Shown piece by piece: positions 24,701 to 31,121 of a stretch of DNA of 36,631 bases. The notes beneath the pieces are model-generated. The model had not been told where the DNA came from and searched no databases. It saw nothing but the letters and a program-made list of their open reading frames with translations. The position numbers and the translations under genes were made by a program. Every line of letters begins with the position of its first letter. Within the stretch, counting starts at the first letter, position 1. Source of the DNA: a virus; the IMG/VR virus record IMGVR_UViG_3300032282_005243, positions 1 through 36,631 of that record; one strand, 5' to 3'.

Positions 24701-26262
24701 ACATGAGATTGTCTGTTGGTCAAATTACCGGTATCAATGAAATTATTCTTGATAAAGTTCAAGGAAACTTTGCAACTGGAGCCGGAAGCACAATTACATA
24801 TGTTGCAAGTGGCATTGGAATTACAAGTTTAAATGGTGGTGGTGTATCTGCAAGTTACGTATCTGTAGATTCTGAAGAATTTGATGGACTTCATATCAAA
24901 GTTAATCATAAGAATCATGGTATGTATGCACTGAATAATAATATTGTCATTTCTGGCGTATATCCAGATTCTACACCAACTACATTAAATGCAGCATATG
25001 CAAAAGAAGATTCGGGAAATATCGTACTTACAAATGCAAGTGGATTCTCAACATTTGAGAATGTAAGTGTAGGTTCTACAAATCCTGGATATATTTTAAT
25101 CGGTGATGAGATTATTGCTTATGAAGGAGTAAGTGGAAATAGTTTAACTGGGATTACTAGACAAATTGATCAAACCAAATCATTCTCATACACTGTTGGA
25201 ACTCCAGTATTTAAGTATGAATTAAATGGCATTTCTCTCAGAAGAATTAATAAAACACATAGTCTTCAAGATGTTGGATTCTCTTCAGCGAGAACTTATG
25301 ATCTTGATTATTATTACATTAAGATTGACACAAGTTCCGATGGAAATGTAGCATCTTTACCTCAAGGTCAAGTTGATAGAAGTGTTGCTACATCATTCCC
25401 ACCACTTTATATTAATGAAACAAAATCTGCAGGTGGTGCAAACATTTATGCAACACAAAATATTCCTTTTGAAATAGTAAGACCAAATATTCAAACTATG
25501 AATTTACTTGGAACTGGACTTTCTGCTTCAATTAGAACAGTAACTGGATCAAGTGTTGATGGAAATGAAGAATCTTATGTTGATGTTGGTTATGAACCAA
25601 TTTCATTAACGTCTAATAATTATCTTAATTCTGCAAGAATTGTAGCTTCTTCTGTAAATGAATCTTCAGCATTATCAACATTACCTGGAAATAAATCCTT
25701 TACATTAAATGTAAAAATGGATACATTTGATAGAAACGTATCTCCAGTAATTGATCTTGATAGAGTATCAATGGTCTTCATTAGCAACAGAGTAAATAAT
25801 GCTATTACAGATTATGCAACTGATTTTAGAATTTCTACGATTGAAGATGATCCATCAGCATTTGTTTATGCATCAAATCCAATTGCACTTGAAGTTCCAG
25901 CATCTTCTTTAAAAGTTATTGTAAGTGCATACGTCAATAGAATTGGTGATTTGAGAGCATTTTATGCAATTATGGGAGATCCTACTGAAAAACCAATTTA
26001 CTATCCATTCCCAGGATACAACAACTTGGATAGTCTTGGAAATATTATTGATGTTTCCAAGAATGATGGATTATCTGATATTAAAGTTGCAAAAACTGAT
26101 AATCTTGCTAATCTAAGTCAGAATCTTGATTATAAAGAATACACATTCACTACAAATAATTTGACAGATTTTAGATACTTTAGCATTAAACTTATTGGTT
26201 CTTCATCTGACATGGCACATCCACCAAGAGTTAAGGATCTTAGAGTAATTGCACTTGCGTAA
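18784..26262 (+). CDS. Giant DUF4815-type virion protein, baseplate/fibre-attachment
   Basis: 2,492 residues. The opening (LNVSPYFDDFD, YHKVLFKPGYPVQARELTTL, QSILQDQIEKFGNHVFKEGS) is the DUF4815 signature seen in large structural proteins of T4-like cyanophages. A predicted coiled coil lies at about 1115-1145 (MKDISRLEDRIKNLESY). The conserved block MRSRNVEF ... GKRFRPFTQVYAFFDGEDVN starts at residue 1388. The segment RRDPLAQSFTIPEG at 1665 opens a beta-sandwich-like region (IVQLRPMKLGLP, VYLRGGQEHAVVLLSD). The C-terminal third holds GxGY modules (about 1900-1970) and an IDNEI-like module (GYILIGDEIIAY, 2102-2113). Its position between gp8 and gp13 is that of T4 gp9/gp10/gp11/gp12, so it may replace the outer wedge or serve as fibre-bearing protein; that role is inference. 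A tail-tip enzymatic function is not indicated. Confidence 0.75.
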   Translation: MPESTNLNVSPYFDDFDSTKNYHKVLFKPGYPVQARELTTLQSILQDQIEKFGNHVFKEGSVVIPGQLSYNNQFKFVKIENSYLGVDVSVYIQDLIGKKITGDESKVEAQIVYVLPQNEIENQYTTLYVNYLSSGLGDQEVFSDNEKLTLNTAYTQDSVIIQSGEGFANTTSNATGNGSAAVLSNGVYFLRGYFVEVADQTLILEPYSNITSCKVGFDVIEETITSDEDDSLNDNAKGFSNYAAPGADRFKLTALLSKKEITDTTAENFVSLLEIRNGELVKNTTTTSQYNVLSTELARRTSDESGDYYIRPFDVVVKETLNDNLGNNGVFQIDQLTYNNNTPSEDLATYKIGAGKAYVKGYEVESLSANFLDFKKPRTTKRVNGASIAYLTGPTFTVNRATGAPNLNLGNPFVISLRDSRIGVTSSALPGKEIGLARVYDYALESGSYNTSNLNLNQWDIALFDVETYTEIVLNQNITLTTPVHIKGKSSGATGYLRYDVNNAGILTAYGVKGSFAANEKFIFNGVETTSRVSTAVTEYSIKDVQSLTNVSTSTTSFTADIVPVTNYNVGLASITARSTTGISSISLNSADNNFAFTNNVKVGGLVQYTIPGSTVPTYNKVLTVSQNSIVVTGVTTVTGICEGSPPAASNNVNDLVILGSAFQTSADNTLYTKLPKNYISLVDLTDSNLTIKKEFAVTISSNQTNTLTAGDNETFLPFDEERYVLVRSDGSFEPLRSDKFSFNTTSSELTIYGLGSNDSSARLIATLRKTKIKSKVKNRNRIKTLIVNKSKYDYSGIGSTTINDGLSYGSYPYGTRVQDEEICLNVPDVTKIYGIFESSTTSEANPSSVTFTSLTGPNNKTSDLLVGEKFVGKTSGAIAIYTNKINDLNVNFIYLNDKSFQQNEVVLFEESGIEATVSTITLSDKNITENYTLDASQKNTIYDYSRIIRNPLSKEPAKQIKIIFESASFSSSDLGDITTVNSYNNFDYCDILPVEGKVANSDILDIRPRVSEYAVSAGSRSPFEFLSRTFSESQNCGKNTLASDESILLSFEHYLGRIDRIFLTKTGALQLISGDPAETPRPPKALDDALEIASAVLPPYLCDVTKASIKLVSHKRYQMKDISRLEDRIKNLESYTTLNLLEANTQSLSIKDSNGLDRFKSGFFVDNFRTTNSQNTSTKIKNSIDQVNQELRPSPYVTEVDLLLGSKSLVGIGASIDPLADPRFVTDLIGENIRRTGQVITLDYTDTSFLTQPYATRSENVTPYLVTNYIGNIGLTPSSDVWTDQVRLDPKVITQDNFTATQQQLIAQGFDPQTGFGPVNWNAWETTWTGRETTQRVEDSGNATTTFTTVTTTEQQRRTGTQLQLTEQVTTTSQGDSIVSSELATFMRSRNVEFVGKRFRPFTQVYAFFDGEDVNSFVIPKLLEITMQSGIFQVGETVVGGFAESAINQNNTPGVSPTEIRFRVASANHKYGSFNSPTDVYTRNPYDQQVIGSLSSTYSATSTLLNVDIASLSEQTQGQFFGRVATGLKLRGLTSGAEATISNVRLVSDNVGAVIGSYLIPNPNVPTNPKFETGVKTFKLTNSSTNSLVPGSVFTEGEENYYAQGLLNGIQETVASVRSPRFESTTLTDSRTQSNSSTSSNTTVTRIQPVFITNTIVVQAQPPRRDPLAQSFTIPEGNGLFVTKIDLYFRTKDDTLPVIVQLRPMKLGLPTEEIYPFSEVVIDSENVNISEDGSAVTTVTFPSPVYLRGGQEHAVVLLSDSTSYQVWISRLGEPDATTAGLTESQQIYVTEQPLLGSLFKSQNASTWTPSQYEDLKFNLYQAVFTDEVGNINFYNPQLAIGNNQIANLLKNSLDMNSRRIRVGLGTTVTSTNFIVGTTVSQLNSNATGNYVGAAGSATGNLTITNAGIGYSNGSYNNVSLQNVSGSGVNATANITISGNVAVAATVNAGGSGYKVGDVLSVSNLGGSILGTNMRLSVGQITGINEIILDKVQGNFATGAGSTITYVASGIGITSLNGGGVSASYVSVDSEEFDGLHIKVNHKNHGMYALNNNIVISGVYPDSTPTTLNAAYAKEDSGNIVLTNASGFSTFENVSVGSTNPGYILIGDEIIAYEGVSGNSLTGITRQIDQTKSFSYTVGTPVFKYELNGISLRRINKTHSLQDVGFSSARTYDLDYYYIKIDTSSDGNVASLPQGQVDRSVATSFPPLYINETKSAGGANIYATQNIPFEIVRPNIQTMNLLGTGLSASIRTVTGSSVDGNEESYVDVGYEPISLTSNNYLNSARIVASSVNESSALSTLPGNKSFTLNVKMDTFDRNVSPVIDLDRVSMVFISNRVNNAITDYATDFRISTIEDDPSAFVYASNPIALEVPASSLKVIVSAYVNRIGDLRAFYAIMGDPTEKPIYYPFPGYNNLDSLGNIIDVSKNDGLSDIKVAKTDNLANLSQNLDYKEYTFTTNNLTDFRYFSIKLIGSSSDMAHPPRVKDLRVIALA

Positions 26263-26264
26263 TT

Positions 26265-26498
26265 ATGACTACAAAATTTTCTAAAGTTGAAGGTTATACT
26301 AGTTTAGTTCGTGATAATTCTACAAATGCAATTCTAAACACCAATATGAGTGACTATCAAAATTATAAAAATTTAAAACAAGCAAAGGAATCTGAGGGAC
26401 AAAAACTTCAGAAACTTGAAGATGACATGAATAGATTAAAAGATGATATTGGTGAAATTAAAAATCTTTTGAGAGTTTTGACCTATGGATCCAAATAG
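26265..26498 (+). CDS. Small coiled-coil protein (77 aa)
   Basis: Starts two bases after the DUF4815 stop. The N-terminal half, FSKVEGYTSLVRDNSTNAIL, looks like a conserved docking motif. The second half is a clear heptad-patterned coiled coil (ESEGQKLQKLEDDMNRLKDDIGEIKNLL). 'FSKVEGYxxLVRD' followed by a coiled coil is a familiar signature of short cyanophage proteins found beside baseplate and neck genes. It may be an assembly chaperone or a minor virion component. Its stop overlaps the following gene by 14 bases. No exact function is known to me. Confidence 0.75.
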   Translation: MTTKFSKVEGYTSLVRDNSTNAILNTNMSDYQNYKNLKQAKESEGQKLQKLEDDMNRLKDDIGEIKNLLRVLTYGSK

Positions 26499-26679
26499 TA
26501 TTCAACTTACAAATTTAAATAAATCTTTTGAATATGAAAAGGTTGCTCGTGATATAGATAGTATAAGCGATATTGATGAACTAAGAAATCTCGCTAAATC
26601 GTTTATGAAGTTATATCTCAAGCAAGAAGAAGTTTTATCTGAACTCAAATGGCCCAACCCAGTACACGACAAGAACTGA
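26485..26679 (+). CDS. Small helical protein (64 aa), NblA-like pattern possible
   Basis: Overlaps the gene before by 14 bases and gp13 after by 31 bases, so it belongs to the neck operon. The product is predicted as two helices: SFEYEKVARDIDSIS and DELRNLAKSFMKLYLKQEEVLSELKW. Length, helix lengths and the closing 'LY.K(M/Q)...L..LKW' rhythm resemble NblA, the phycobilisome degradation adaptor, which some cyanophages carry. The opening also matches short uncharacterised cyanophage proteins of the form 'SFEYEK(V/I)(A/S)R.ID'. NblA identity is therefore only a hypothesis; a virion assembly role is equally possible given the location. Confidence 0.65.
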   Translation: MDPNSIQLTNLNKSFEYEKVARDIDSISDIDELRNLAKSFMKLYLKQEEVLSELKWPNPVHDKN

Positions 26680-27494
26680 TTGATTACTGTAAAAGAAAAC
26701 TGGGATATCCAGTTTTGGAAATCAACGTTGCTGATGAGCAAATAGAAGATCTTGTTGATGATGCGGTTCAATATTTTCAAGAACGTCATTTTGATGGTGT
26801 CTATCAGACATACATGAAGTATCGAATAACTCAAGATGATATTGATAGGGGAAGAGCTAGAGGAGGAAATACAGGTTCTGTTGGAATTACTACAACAACC
26901 GTAACAGAAACAGTCGGGCTTACAACATCATTTAATTTTGAAGAAAACGGAAATTATTTACCAGTTCCGCCATCAGTAATTGGTGTTAATAAAATTTATA
27001 AATTTGATGGCACTAATAGCATTACTCACAATATGTTCAGTGTCAAATATCAGTTATTCTTAAATGATATTTACTATTGGGGCACCACTGAACTTTTAAC
27101 CTATGCTATGGTTAAAACTTATCTGGAAGATTTTGATTTCTTAATAACGACTGAGAAGCAAATTAGATTTAATAAGAGACAAGATAGACTGTATATTGAT
27201 ATTGATTGGGGAAGTGCTGCTGTCGGAAACTACATTATTATCGATTGCTTTAGGACATTAGATCCTAATGATTATTCTAGAGTTTGGAATGATTCTTTCT
27301 TAAAACCATATTTGACTGCATTGATCAAACGTCAGTGGGGTCAAAACATGATGAAATTTACCGGAGTCAAATTGCCTGGTGGTGTAGAACTGAATGGTAG
27401 ACAAATGTATGAAGATGCTCAAAGAGAAATTGATTTAATTATGGAAAGAATGTCCAATACTTATGAATTACCACCATTAGACATGATAGGATAA
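26649..27494 (+). CDS. gp13: Neck protein gp13
   Basis: 281 residues versus 309 in T4. The start is chosen at ATG 26649, inside the preceding gene, because the conserved opening MAQPSTRQELIDYCKRKLGY followed by PVLEINVADEQIEDLVDDAV begins there. Further landmarks are YFQERHFDGVYQTYMKY, a middle hydrophobic MFSVKYQLFLNDIYYWG and the C-terminal LIKRQWGQNMMKFTGVKLPGG. gp13 binds the portal vertex and, with gp14, builds the neck to which the tail attaches. A Thr/Gly-rich insertion (GSVGITTTTVTETVGLTTSF) follows residue 75. gp14 starts four bases after the stop. Confidence 0.9.
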   Translation: MAQPSTRQELIDYCKRKLGYPVLEINVADEQIEDLVDDAVQYFQERHFDGVYQTYMKYRITQDDIDRGRARGGNTGSVGITTTTVTETVGLTTSFNFEENGNYLPVPPSVIGVNKIYKFDGTNSITHNMFSVKYQLFLNDIYYWGTTELLTYAMVKTYLEDFDFLITTEKQIRFNKRQDRLYIDIDWGSAAVGNYIIIDCFRTLDPNDYSRVWNDSFLKPYLTALIKRQWGQNMMKFTGVKLPGGVELNGRQMYEDAQREIDLIMERMSNTYELPPLDMIG

Positions 27495-27498
27495 AAAT

Positions 27499-28884
27499 AT
27501 GGCATTAAATCCTTTCTTTCTCCAAGGATCTAAAACAGAGCAATCGTTAATTCAAGATTTGATTAACGAACAAATTCGCATGTATGGAGTTGAGATTTAT
27601 TATATTCCAAGAAAATTTATTACAAAAAAGACTGTTATACGTGAAGTTATTGAATCAACTTTTAATAACACATATCCCATCGAAGCATATGTAAACACTT
27701 ATGATGGATATGAAGGACAAGGAACTATACTTTCAAAATTTGGTATTCAAGCATTAACAGATTTAACTATTACAATTTCAAGAGAAAGATTTGAAACTTA
27801 TATTACACCTTTAGCTGAGGGATTGCCAAATATTGAACTCATAAGTAGACCAAAGGAAGGAGATCTAATTTTCTTCCCACTTGGAGATAGATTATTTGAA
27901 ATTAAGTTTGTAGAACATGAACAACCTTTCTATCAATTACAAAAGACCTACACTTATGAATTAAAGTGCGAACTCTTTAGGTATGAAGATGAAGAACTTA
28001 ATACCGGAATTGATGTTATTGACGATTCTATTGTTAGTAAAGGTGGATACGTACAAACTCTAACGTTAGTTGGAGTTGGAACAACAGCAACAGCCGTTAC
28101 TGGAATATTAAATGGTGCAGTTCGTTTAATAACTATAACAAATCGAGGATATGGATATACTTCACTTCCACAGGTTGCAATTTCATCTTCTCCAACTGGA
28201 GGACTAACCGCTGTTGGAATTGCAACAATTATTGATAGTATTGTTGATTGTAATGGTACTACTTCAAACAAAATTCAGGGTGTTGAACTTATAAATCCTG
28301 GTTTTGGATATACTGTTGCACCAGGAGTTGTATTCGTAGGTGGAGGAGGAGCAGGTGCAGCTGCAACTGCAACAATTGGTAATGGTGTAGTTGGAGTCAT
28401 CACAGTAACAAACGGTGGTAGTGGTTATGCAACACCTCCAATTGTAACTATTCCTGCTGCGCCTGGAGGAGGAATTAATGCTACTGCAAGAGCGTATATT
28501 AGTTCAGCAGGAATCGTAACATCTATTAGAATTATAAATGCAGGAGCAGGATATACCACTGTACCAACTATTACTATACAAACACCAACTTCTACTGGAA
28601 TAGGAACATTTATTCATAATGAAACTGTTACAGGTAGTATTAGTGGAACAACAGCACTTGTAAGATCTTGGAATTCTCTAACTTATGAACTTGATGTTTA
28701 TAAAATTGATGGTGATTTTATAAATGGAGATGTTATAACAGGAGCTGCATCCTCAGCATCTTATAAAGTAAGAGCATATTCAGTAGATGATATTCGGAAT
28801 AAATATGCAGATAATGATACTATTGAGTCGGAGGCAGACGCAATATTAGATTTTTCTGAGAAAAATCCTTTCGGAACACCATAG
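27499..28884 (+). CDS. gp14: Neck protein gp14 with inserted GxGY beta modules
   Basis: 461 residues versus 256 in T4. The first about 190 residues match gp14: INEQIRMYGVEIYYIPRKF, TYDGYEGQGTILSKFGIQ and EGDLIFFPLGDRLFEIKFVE followed by PFYQL. The T4-like tail resumes at the C-terminus (ADNDTIESEADAIL...EKNPFG; T4 'VDQINSEAKEYVE...SPFDND'). Between them, residues about 195-375 hold at least four GxGY repeats (NRGYGYTSLPQVAI, NPGFGYTVAPGVVFV, NGGSGYATPPIVTI, NAGAGYTTVPTITI). gp14 cooperates with gp13 at the neck. The insertion would add a beta-rich surface domain, possibly an adhesion or decoration patch on the neck, which is inference. Confidence 0.9.
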   Translation: MALNPFFLQGSKTEQSLIQDLINEQIRMYGVEIYYIPRKFITKKTVIREVIESTFNNTYPIEAYVNTYDGYEGQGTILSKFGIQALTDLTITISRERFETYITPLAEGLPNIELISRPKEGDLIFFPLGDRLFEIKFVEHEQPFYQLQKTYTYELKCELFRYEDEELNTGIDVIDDSIVSKGGYVQTLTLVGVGTTATAVTGILNGAVRLITITNRGYGYTSLPQVAISSSPTGGLTAVGIATIIDSIVDCNGTTSNKIQGVELINPGFGYTVAPGVVFVGGGGAGAAATATIGNGVVGVITVTNGGSGYATPPIVTIPAAPGGGINATARAYISSAGIVTSIRIINAGAGYTTVPTITIQTPTSTGIGTFIHNETVTGSISGTTALVRSWNSLTYELDVYKIDGDFINGDVITGAASSASYKVRAYSVDDIRNKYADNDTIESEADAILDFSEKNPFGTP

Positions 28885-28899
28885 ATAGATTATCTTTTT

Positions 28900-28907
28900 G
28901 TTAAATA
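28900..28907 (+). promoter_or_regulatory. Late-type GTTAAATA before gp15
   Basis: GTTAAATA lies 22 bases before the gp15 start in a 44-base gap. It follows a weak AT-rich hairpin AGATA-GAT-TATCT (28883-28895) and a T run, which could end transcripts reading from gp14. Both are weak calls in AT-rich DNA. Confidence 0.3.
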
Positions 28908-28928
28908 GTTATATACGGAATTGCTAAC

Positions 28929-29930
28929 ATGTTTGAATATTTTTATCACGAAATTTTGAGGAGTACCATTGTAGCTTTCGGAACTCTTTTTAACAATATT
29001 AAAATTAAACACACAGATGATTCAAATAACACAACAAGTGTTATTGAAGTTCCTTTGGCCTATGGTCCGACTCAAAAGTTTTTGGCACGTCTTGAGCAAG
29101 TTCCCAATCTGAATAAACCAATTCAAATTTCATTACCAAGAATGTCATTTGAATTTACTGGATTAACTTATGATCCTTCAAGAAAAGTCACTACAACACA
29201 AACATTTCTTGCTGGTCTGGCATCGGATAAGACTCAACCAAGAAGAACATTTATGCCAGTTCCTTATAATATGTCTTTTGAGTTAGCAATATACACAAAA
29301 TTAAATGATGATATGCTTCAGATTATTGAACAAATTTTACCATATTTCCAACCAGCATATAGTTTATCTGTTGACTTAGTACAAACTATTGGAGAAAAAA
29401 GAGATATTCCTGTTATTTTTGAAGGTATCTCAATGCAAGATGATTATGAAGGTAATTTTGAAACGAGAAGATCTTTAATTTATACTCTTAGATTTACTGC
29501 AAAAACATATCTTTTTGGTCCAGTTACAGATGTGTCCAAAGATGTTATCAAAAAAGTTACTATTGGTTATATCGGTGGCGATCAAACATCAAGTCCAACA
29601 AGAGATCTTTCTTATGTTGCAGAACCTCGTGCTATCAAAAATTATACTGGAACAGTAACCACAACTCTTGTTGGTGATATTGATGCTTTAGACACAACAA
29701 TTTTTATTGAAGTTGCAGATGCATCAAACATTTCAGCACAAACATACATTGTTCTCGACAACGAAGAAATGTATGTTGAGTCTAAAACTGGAAATACACT
29801 TAAGGTAGCACGAGGTTCTGATAACACAATTATTGCTCCTCATGTTGGAGGAACTTCTGTTAAGAAAATAACAGCAGCAGACGATGCCTTAATTAATATT
29901 GGTGATGATTTTGGATTTAGTGGATCATGA
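28929..29930 (+). CDS. gp15: Tail completion/sheath terminator gp15 with C-terminal module
   Basis: 333 residues versus 272 in T4. The N-terminus FEYFYHEILRSTIVAFGTLF followed by NNIKIKH matches T4 gp15 (FGYFYNSSFRRYATLMGDLFSNIQIK). The middle has YNMSFELAIYTKLNDDMLQI followed by IEQILPYFQP, nearly as in T4, then KRDIPVIFEG and RRSLIYTLRF. gp15 caps the tail tube and sheath and binds the neck. Residues about 238-320 are an extra domain (TYIVLDNEEMYVESKTGNTL, then KVARGS, HVGGTSVKKI) of the same 'IDNEI..Y...RG' type found in the gp7-like and DUF4815 proteins. The gp16 ATG overlaps its stop by four bases. Confidence 0.92.
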   Translation: MFEYFYHEILRSTIVAFGTLFNNIKIKHTDDSNNTTSVIEVPLAYGPTQKFLARLEQVPNLNKPIQISLPRMSFEFTGLTYDPSRKVTTTQTFLAGLASDKTQPRRTFMPVPYNMSFELAIYTKLNDDMLQIIEQILPYFQPAYSLSVDLVQTIGEKRDIPVIFEGISMQDDYEGNFETRRSLIYTLRFTAKTYLFGPVTDVSKDVIKKVTIGYIGGDQTSSPTRDLSYVAEPRAIKNYTGTVTTTLVGDIDALDTTIFIEVADASNISAQTYIVLDNEEMYVESKTGNTLKVARGSDNTIIAPHVGGTSVKKITAADDALINIGDDFGFSGS

Positions 29931-30361
29931 AGATGACAAAGAAATTCGACAAACTGAATGAAACCTTTGATGTTTCTGATGAAATTGTCGAATCAAAGTC
30001 TGAAATTGTAGACGCAAAGATTGAATCTTTAGCTTCTTCTACTGAAGATATTAAAAAAGACTATGAATACACCAGAGGAAATTTGTATTCAATTATCGAG
30101 AAAGGACAGGAAGCAATTAATGGTATTCTTGAGTTGGCAGCAGAAAGTGAAATGCCCAGGGCTTATGAAGTTGCTGGTCAATTAATTAAAAACGTTTCTG
30201 ATGCCACTGATAAGTTGATGGATCTTCAAAAGAAATTAAAGGATATTGAAGAGACTAAACAAGTTCGTGGTCCTACAAATGTTACTAATGCACTGTTTGT
30301 AGGATCAACTGCAGAACTTTCTAAACTTTTGAAAGATGGATTGGGAACGGATAATAAATAA
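29927..30361 (+). CDS. gp16: Small terminase subunit gp16
   Basis: 144 residues versus 164 in T4. The family core is visible: KKDYEYTRGNLYSIIEKGQE (T4 '[20 protein letters not shown]'), LAAESEMPRAYEVAGQLIKN (T4 '[20 protein letters not shown]') and a coiled-coil stretch DATDKLMDLQKKLKDIEET. The end reads NALFVGSTAELSKLLK, matching T4 'NATVFMGSPTELMDEI'. gp16 forms a ring that regulates the gp17 packaging motor and recognises genome ends. A second in-frame ATG at 29933 could also serve as start; the first overlaps the gp15 stop. gp17, which usually follows, is not in the window: a fibre block follows instead. Confidence 0.88.
   Translation: MKMTKKFDKLNETFDVSDEIVESKSEIVDAKIESLASSTEDIKKDYEYTRGNLYSIIEKGQEAINGILELAAESEMPRAYEVAGQLIKNVSDATDKLMDLQKKLKDIEETKQVRGPTNVTNALFVGSTAELSKLLKDGLGTDNK
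30354..30360 (+). promoter_or_regulatory. Late-type ATAAATA overlapping the gp16 stop
   Basis: ATAAATA runs into the TAA stop of gp16 (30359-30361), 15 bases before the next ATG. It is placed to start the fibre block. Confidence 0.3.
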
Positions 30362-30374
30362 TTAAAAAAGTGCT

Positions 30375-30710
30375 ATGGCAGTCCCATCAGTTAATATATC
30401 CATAGAAAAGGGTGCAGATCATGCATCAACATTTACAATTACAAATGCAGATGGAACTGCTTTTGATTTGGCGAATCAAAGTGCTGTTGCAAAATTAAAA
30501 AAATTTCCATCTTCTACGACATCATATTCCTTTAGTTCTTCTTTGATTGTAGCAACTGGAAAAATAACAATATCTATGGGAAATACCGTGACAAATGCTC
30601 TGGATCCTGGTAGATACTATTATGATATCATATTAACTAATAGTTCAACTTCTAAGAAAACAAGAGTAATTGAGGGGATGGCTCTCGTGTCTCCATCAGT
30701 TTCGACATAA
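30375..30710 (+). CDS. Small beta-sandwich virion protein (111 aa)
   Basis: Starts 13 bases after gp16. The chain is a run of predicted beta-strands with polar turns: SVNISIEKGADHASTFTITN, AVAKLKKFPSST, SFSSSLIVATGKITISMG, GRYYYDIILT and KKTRVIEGMALVSPS. The order and length suggest a single Ig-like or BppU-type beta-sandwich, as found in baseplate and decoration proteins; 'G.Y.YDI.LT......RVIEGMA.VSPSV' is typical of such phage domains. It is likely a minor structural protein or a fibre-base adaptor. It has no signal peptide or membrane segment. The stop overlaps a late-type promoter motif for the next gene. Confidence 0.65.
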   Translation: MAVPSVNISIEKGADHASTFTITNADGTAFDLANQSAVAKLKKFPSSTTSYSFSSSLIVATGKITISMGNTVTNALDPGRYYYDIILTNSSTSKKTRVIEGMALVSPSVST

Positions 30711-30714
30711 ATAA
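30707..30714 (+). promoter_or_regulatory. Late-type ATAAATAA overlapping a stop codon
   Basis: ATAAATAA covers the TAA stop of the preceding gene (30708-30710), 22 bases before the ATG at 30736. Confidence 0.35.
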
Positions 30715-30735
30715 TTTTAAATGGATTGACCATTT

Positions 30736-31086
30736 ATGCCAGAATACAATGTTAGTTTAGATACTAATAGTATTAACGCTTTTATTGTGTCTGCAAAAGC
30801 ATTGGGTACAAAACCAGTTACAGTATCTATAGAAAAAACCGTCGTGGCCGAAAGACTTTCAGATCTCAACGATGTTTCAGTTTCCGATCTTTCAAATAAA
30901 GATCAATATGTTCTAATGTATGATGCTGGATTGCAAAAGTATAAGTTAGTTAATCCAGATCAAGTTTTAAATGCTGCAGCAACAGAACCACAGCAACCAG
31001 GATTAGTTGGTTATGCAACATCATTTCTTGATCAAATGGATGTCGATCTTGATGATCGAATTGATGTTGATGCGGGAACTTTTTAA
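30736..31086 (+). CDS. Virion-associated hypothetical protein (116 aa)
   Basis: Opens MPEYNVSLDTNSINAFIVSA with mixed strand/helix prediction. The middle motif ERLSDLNDVSVSDLSNKDQY followed by VLMYDAGLQKYKLVNPD is a short repeat-like element common in phage fibre and structural proteins ('L.DLxDVxxS...(G/N)QYLMYDxxxxKF.L'). The acidic tail QMDVDLDDRIDVDAGTF is unusual and could bind metal or a basic partner. It is located between two beta-rich structural genes, so a role in fibre attachment or as decoration protein is probable but not shown. Confidence 0.65.
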   Translation: MPEYNVSLDTNSINAFIVSAKALGTKPVTVSIEKTVVAERLSDLNDVSVSDLSNKDQYVLMYDAGLQKYKLVNPDQVLNAAATEPQQPGLVGYATSFLDQMDVDLDDRIDVDAGTF

Positions 31087-31088
31087 AA

Positions 31089-31095
31089 CTAAATA
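31089..31095 (+). promoter_or_regulatory. Late-type CTAAATA
   Basis: CTAAATATAATAAG lies 27 bases before the fibre gene at 31122 and just after the upstream stop. It is the same core as the element before gp25. Confidence 0.4.
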
Positions 31096-31121
31096 TAATA
31101 AGTAAAAGATAATTTAGACAA

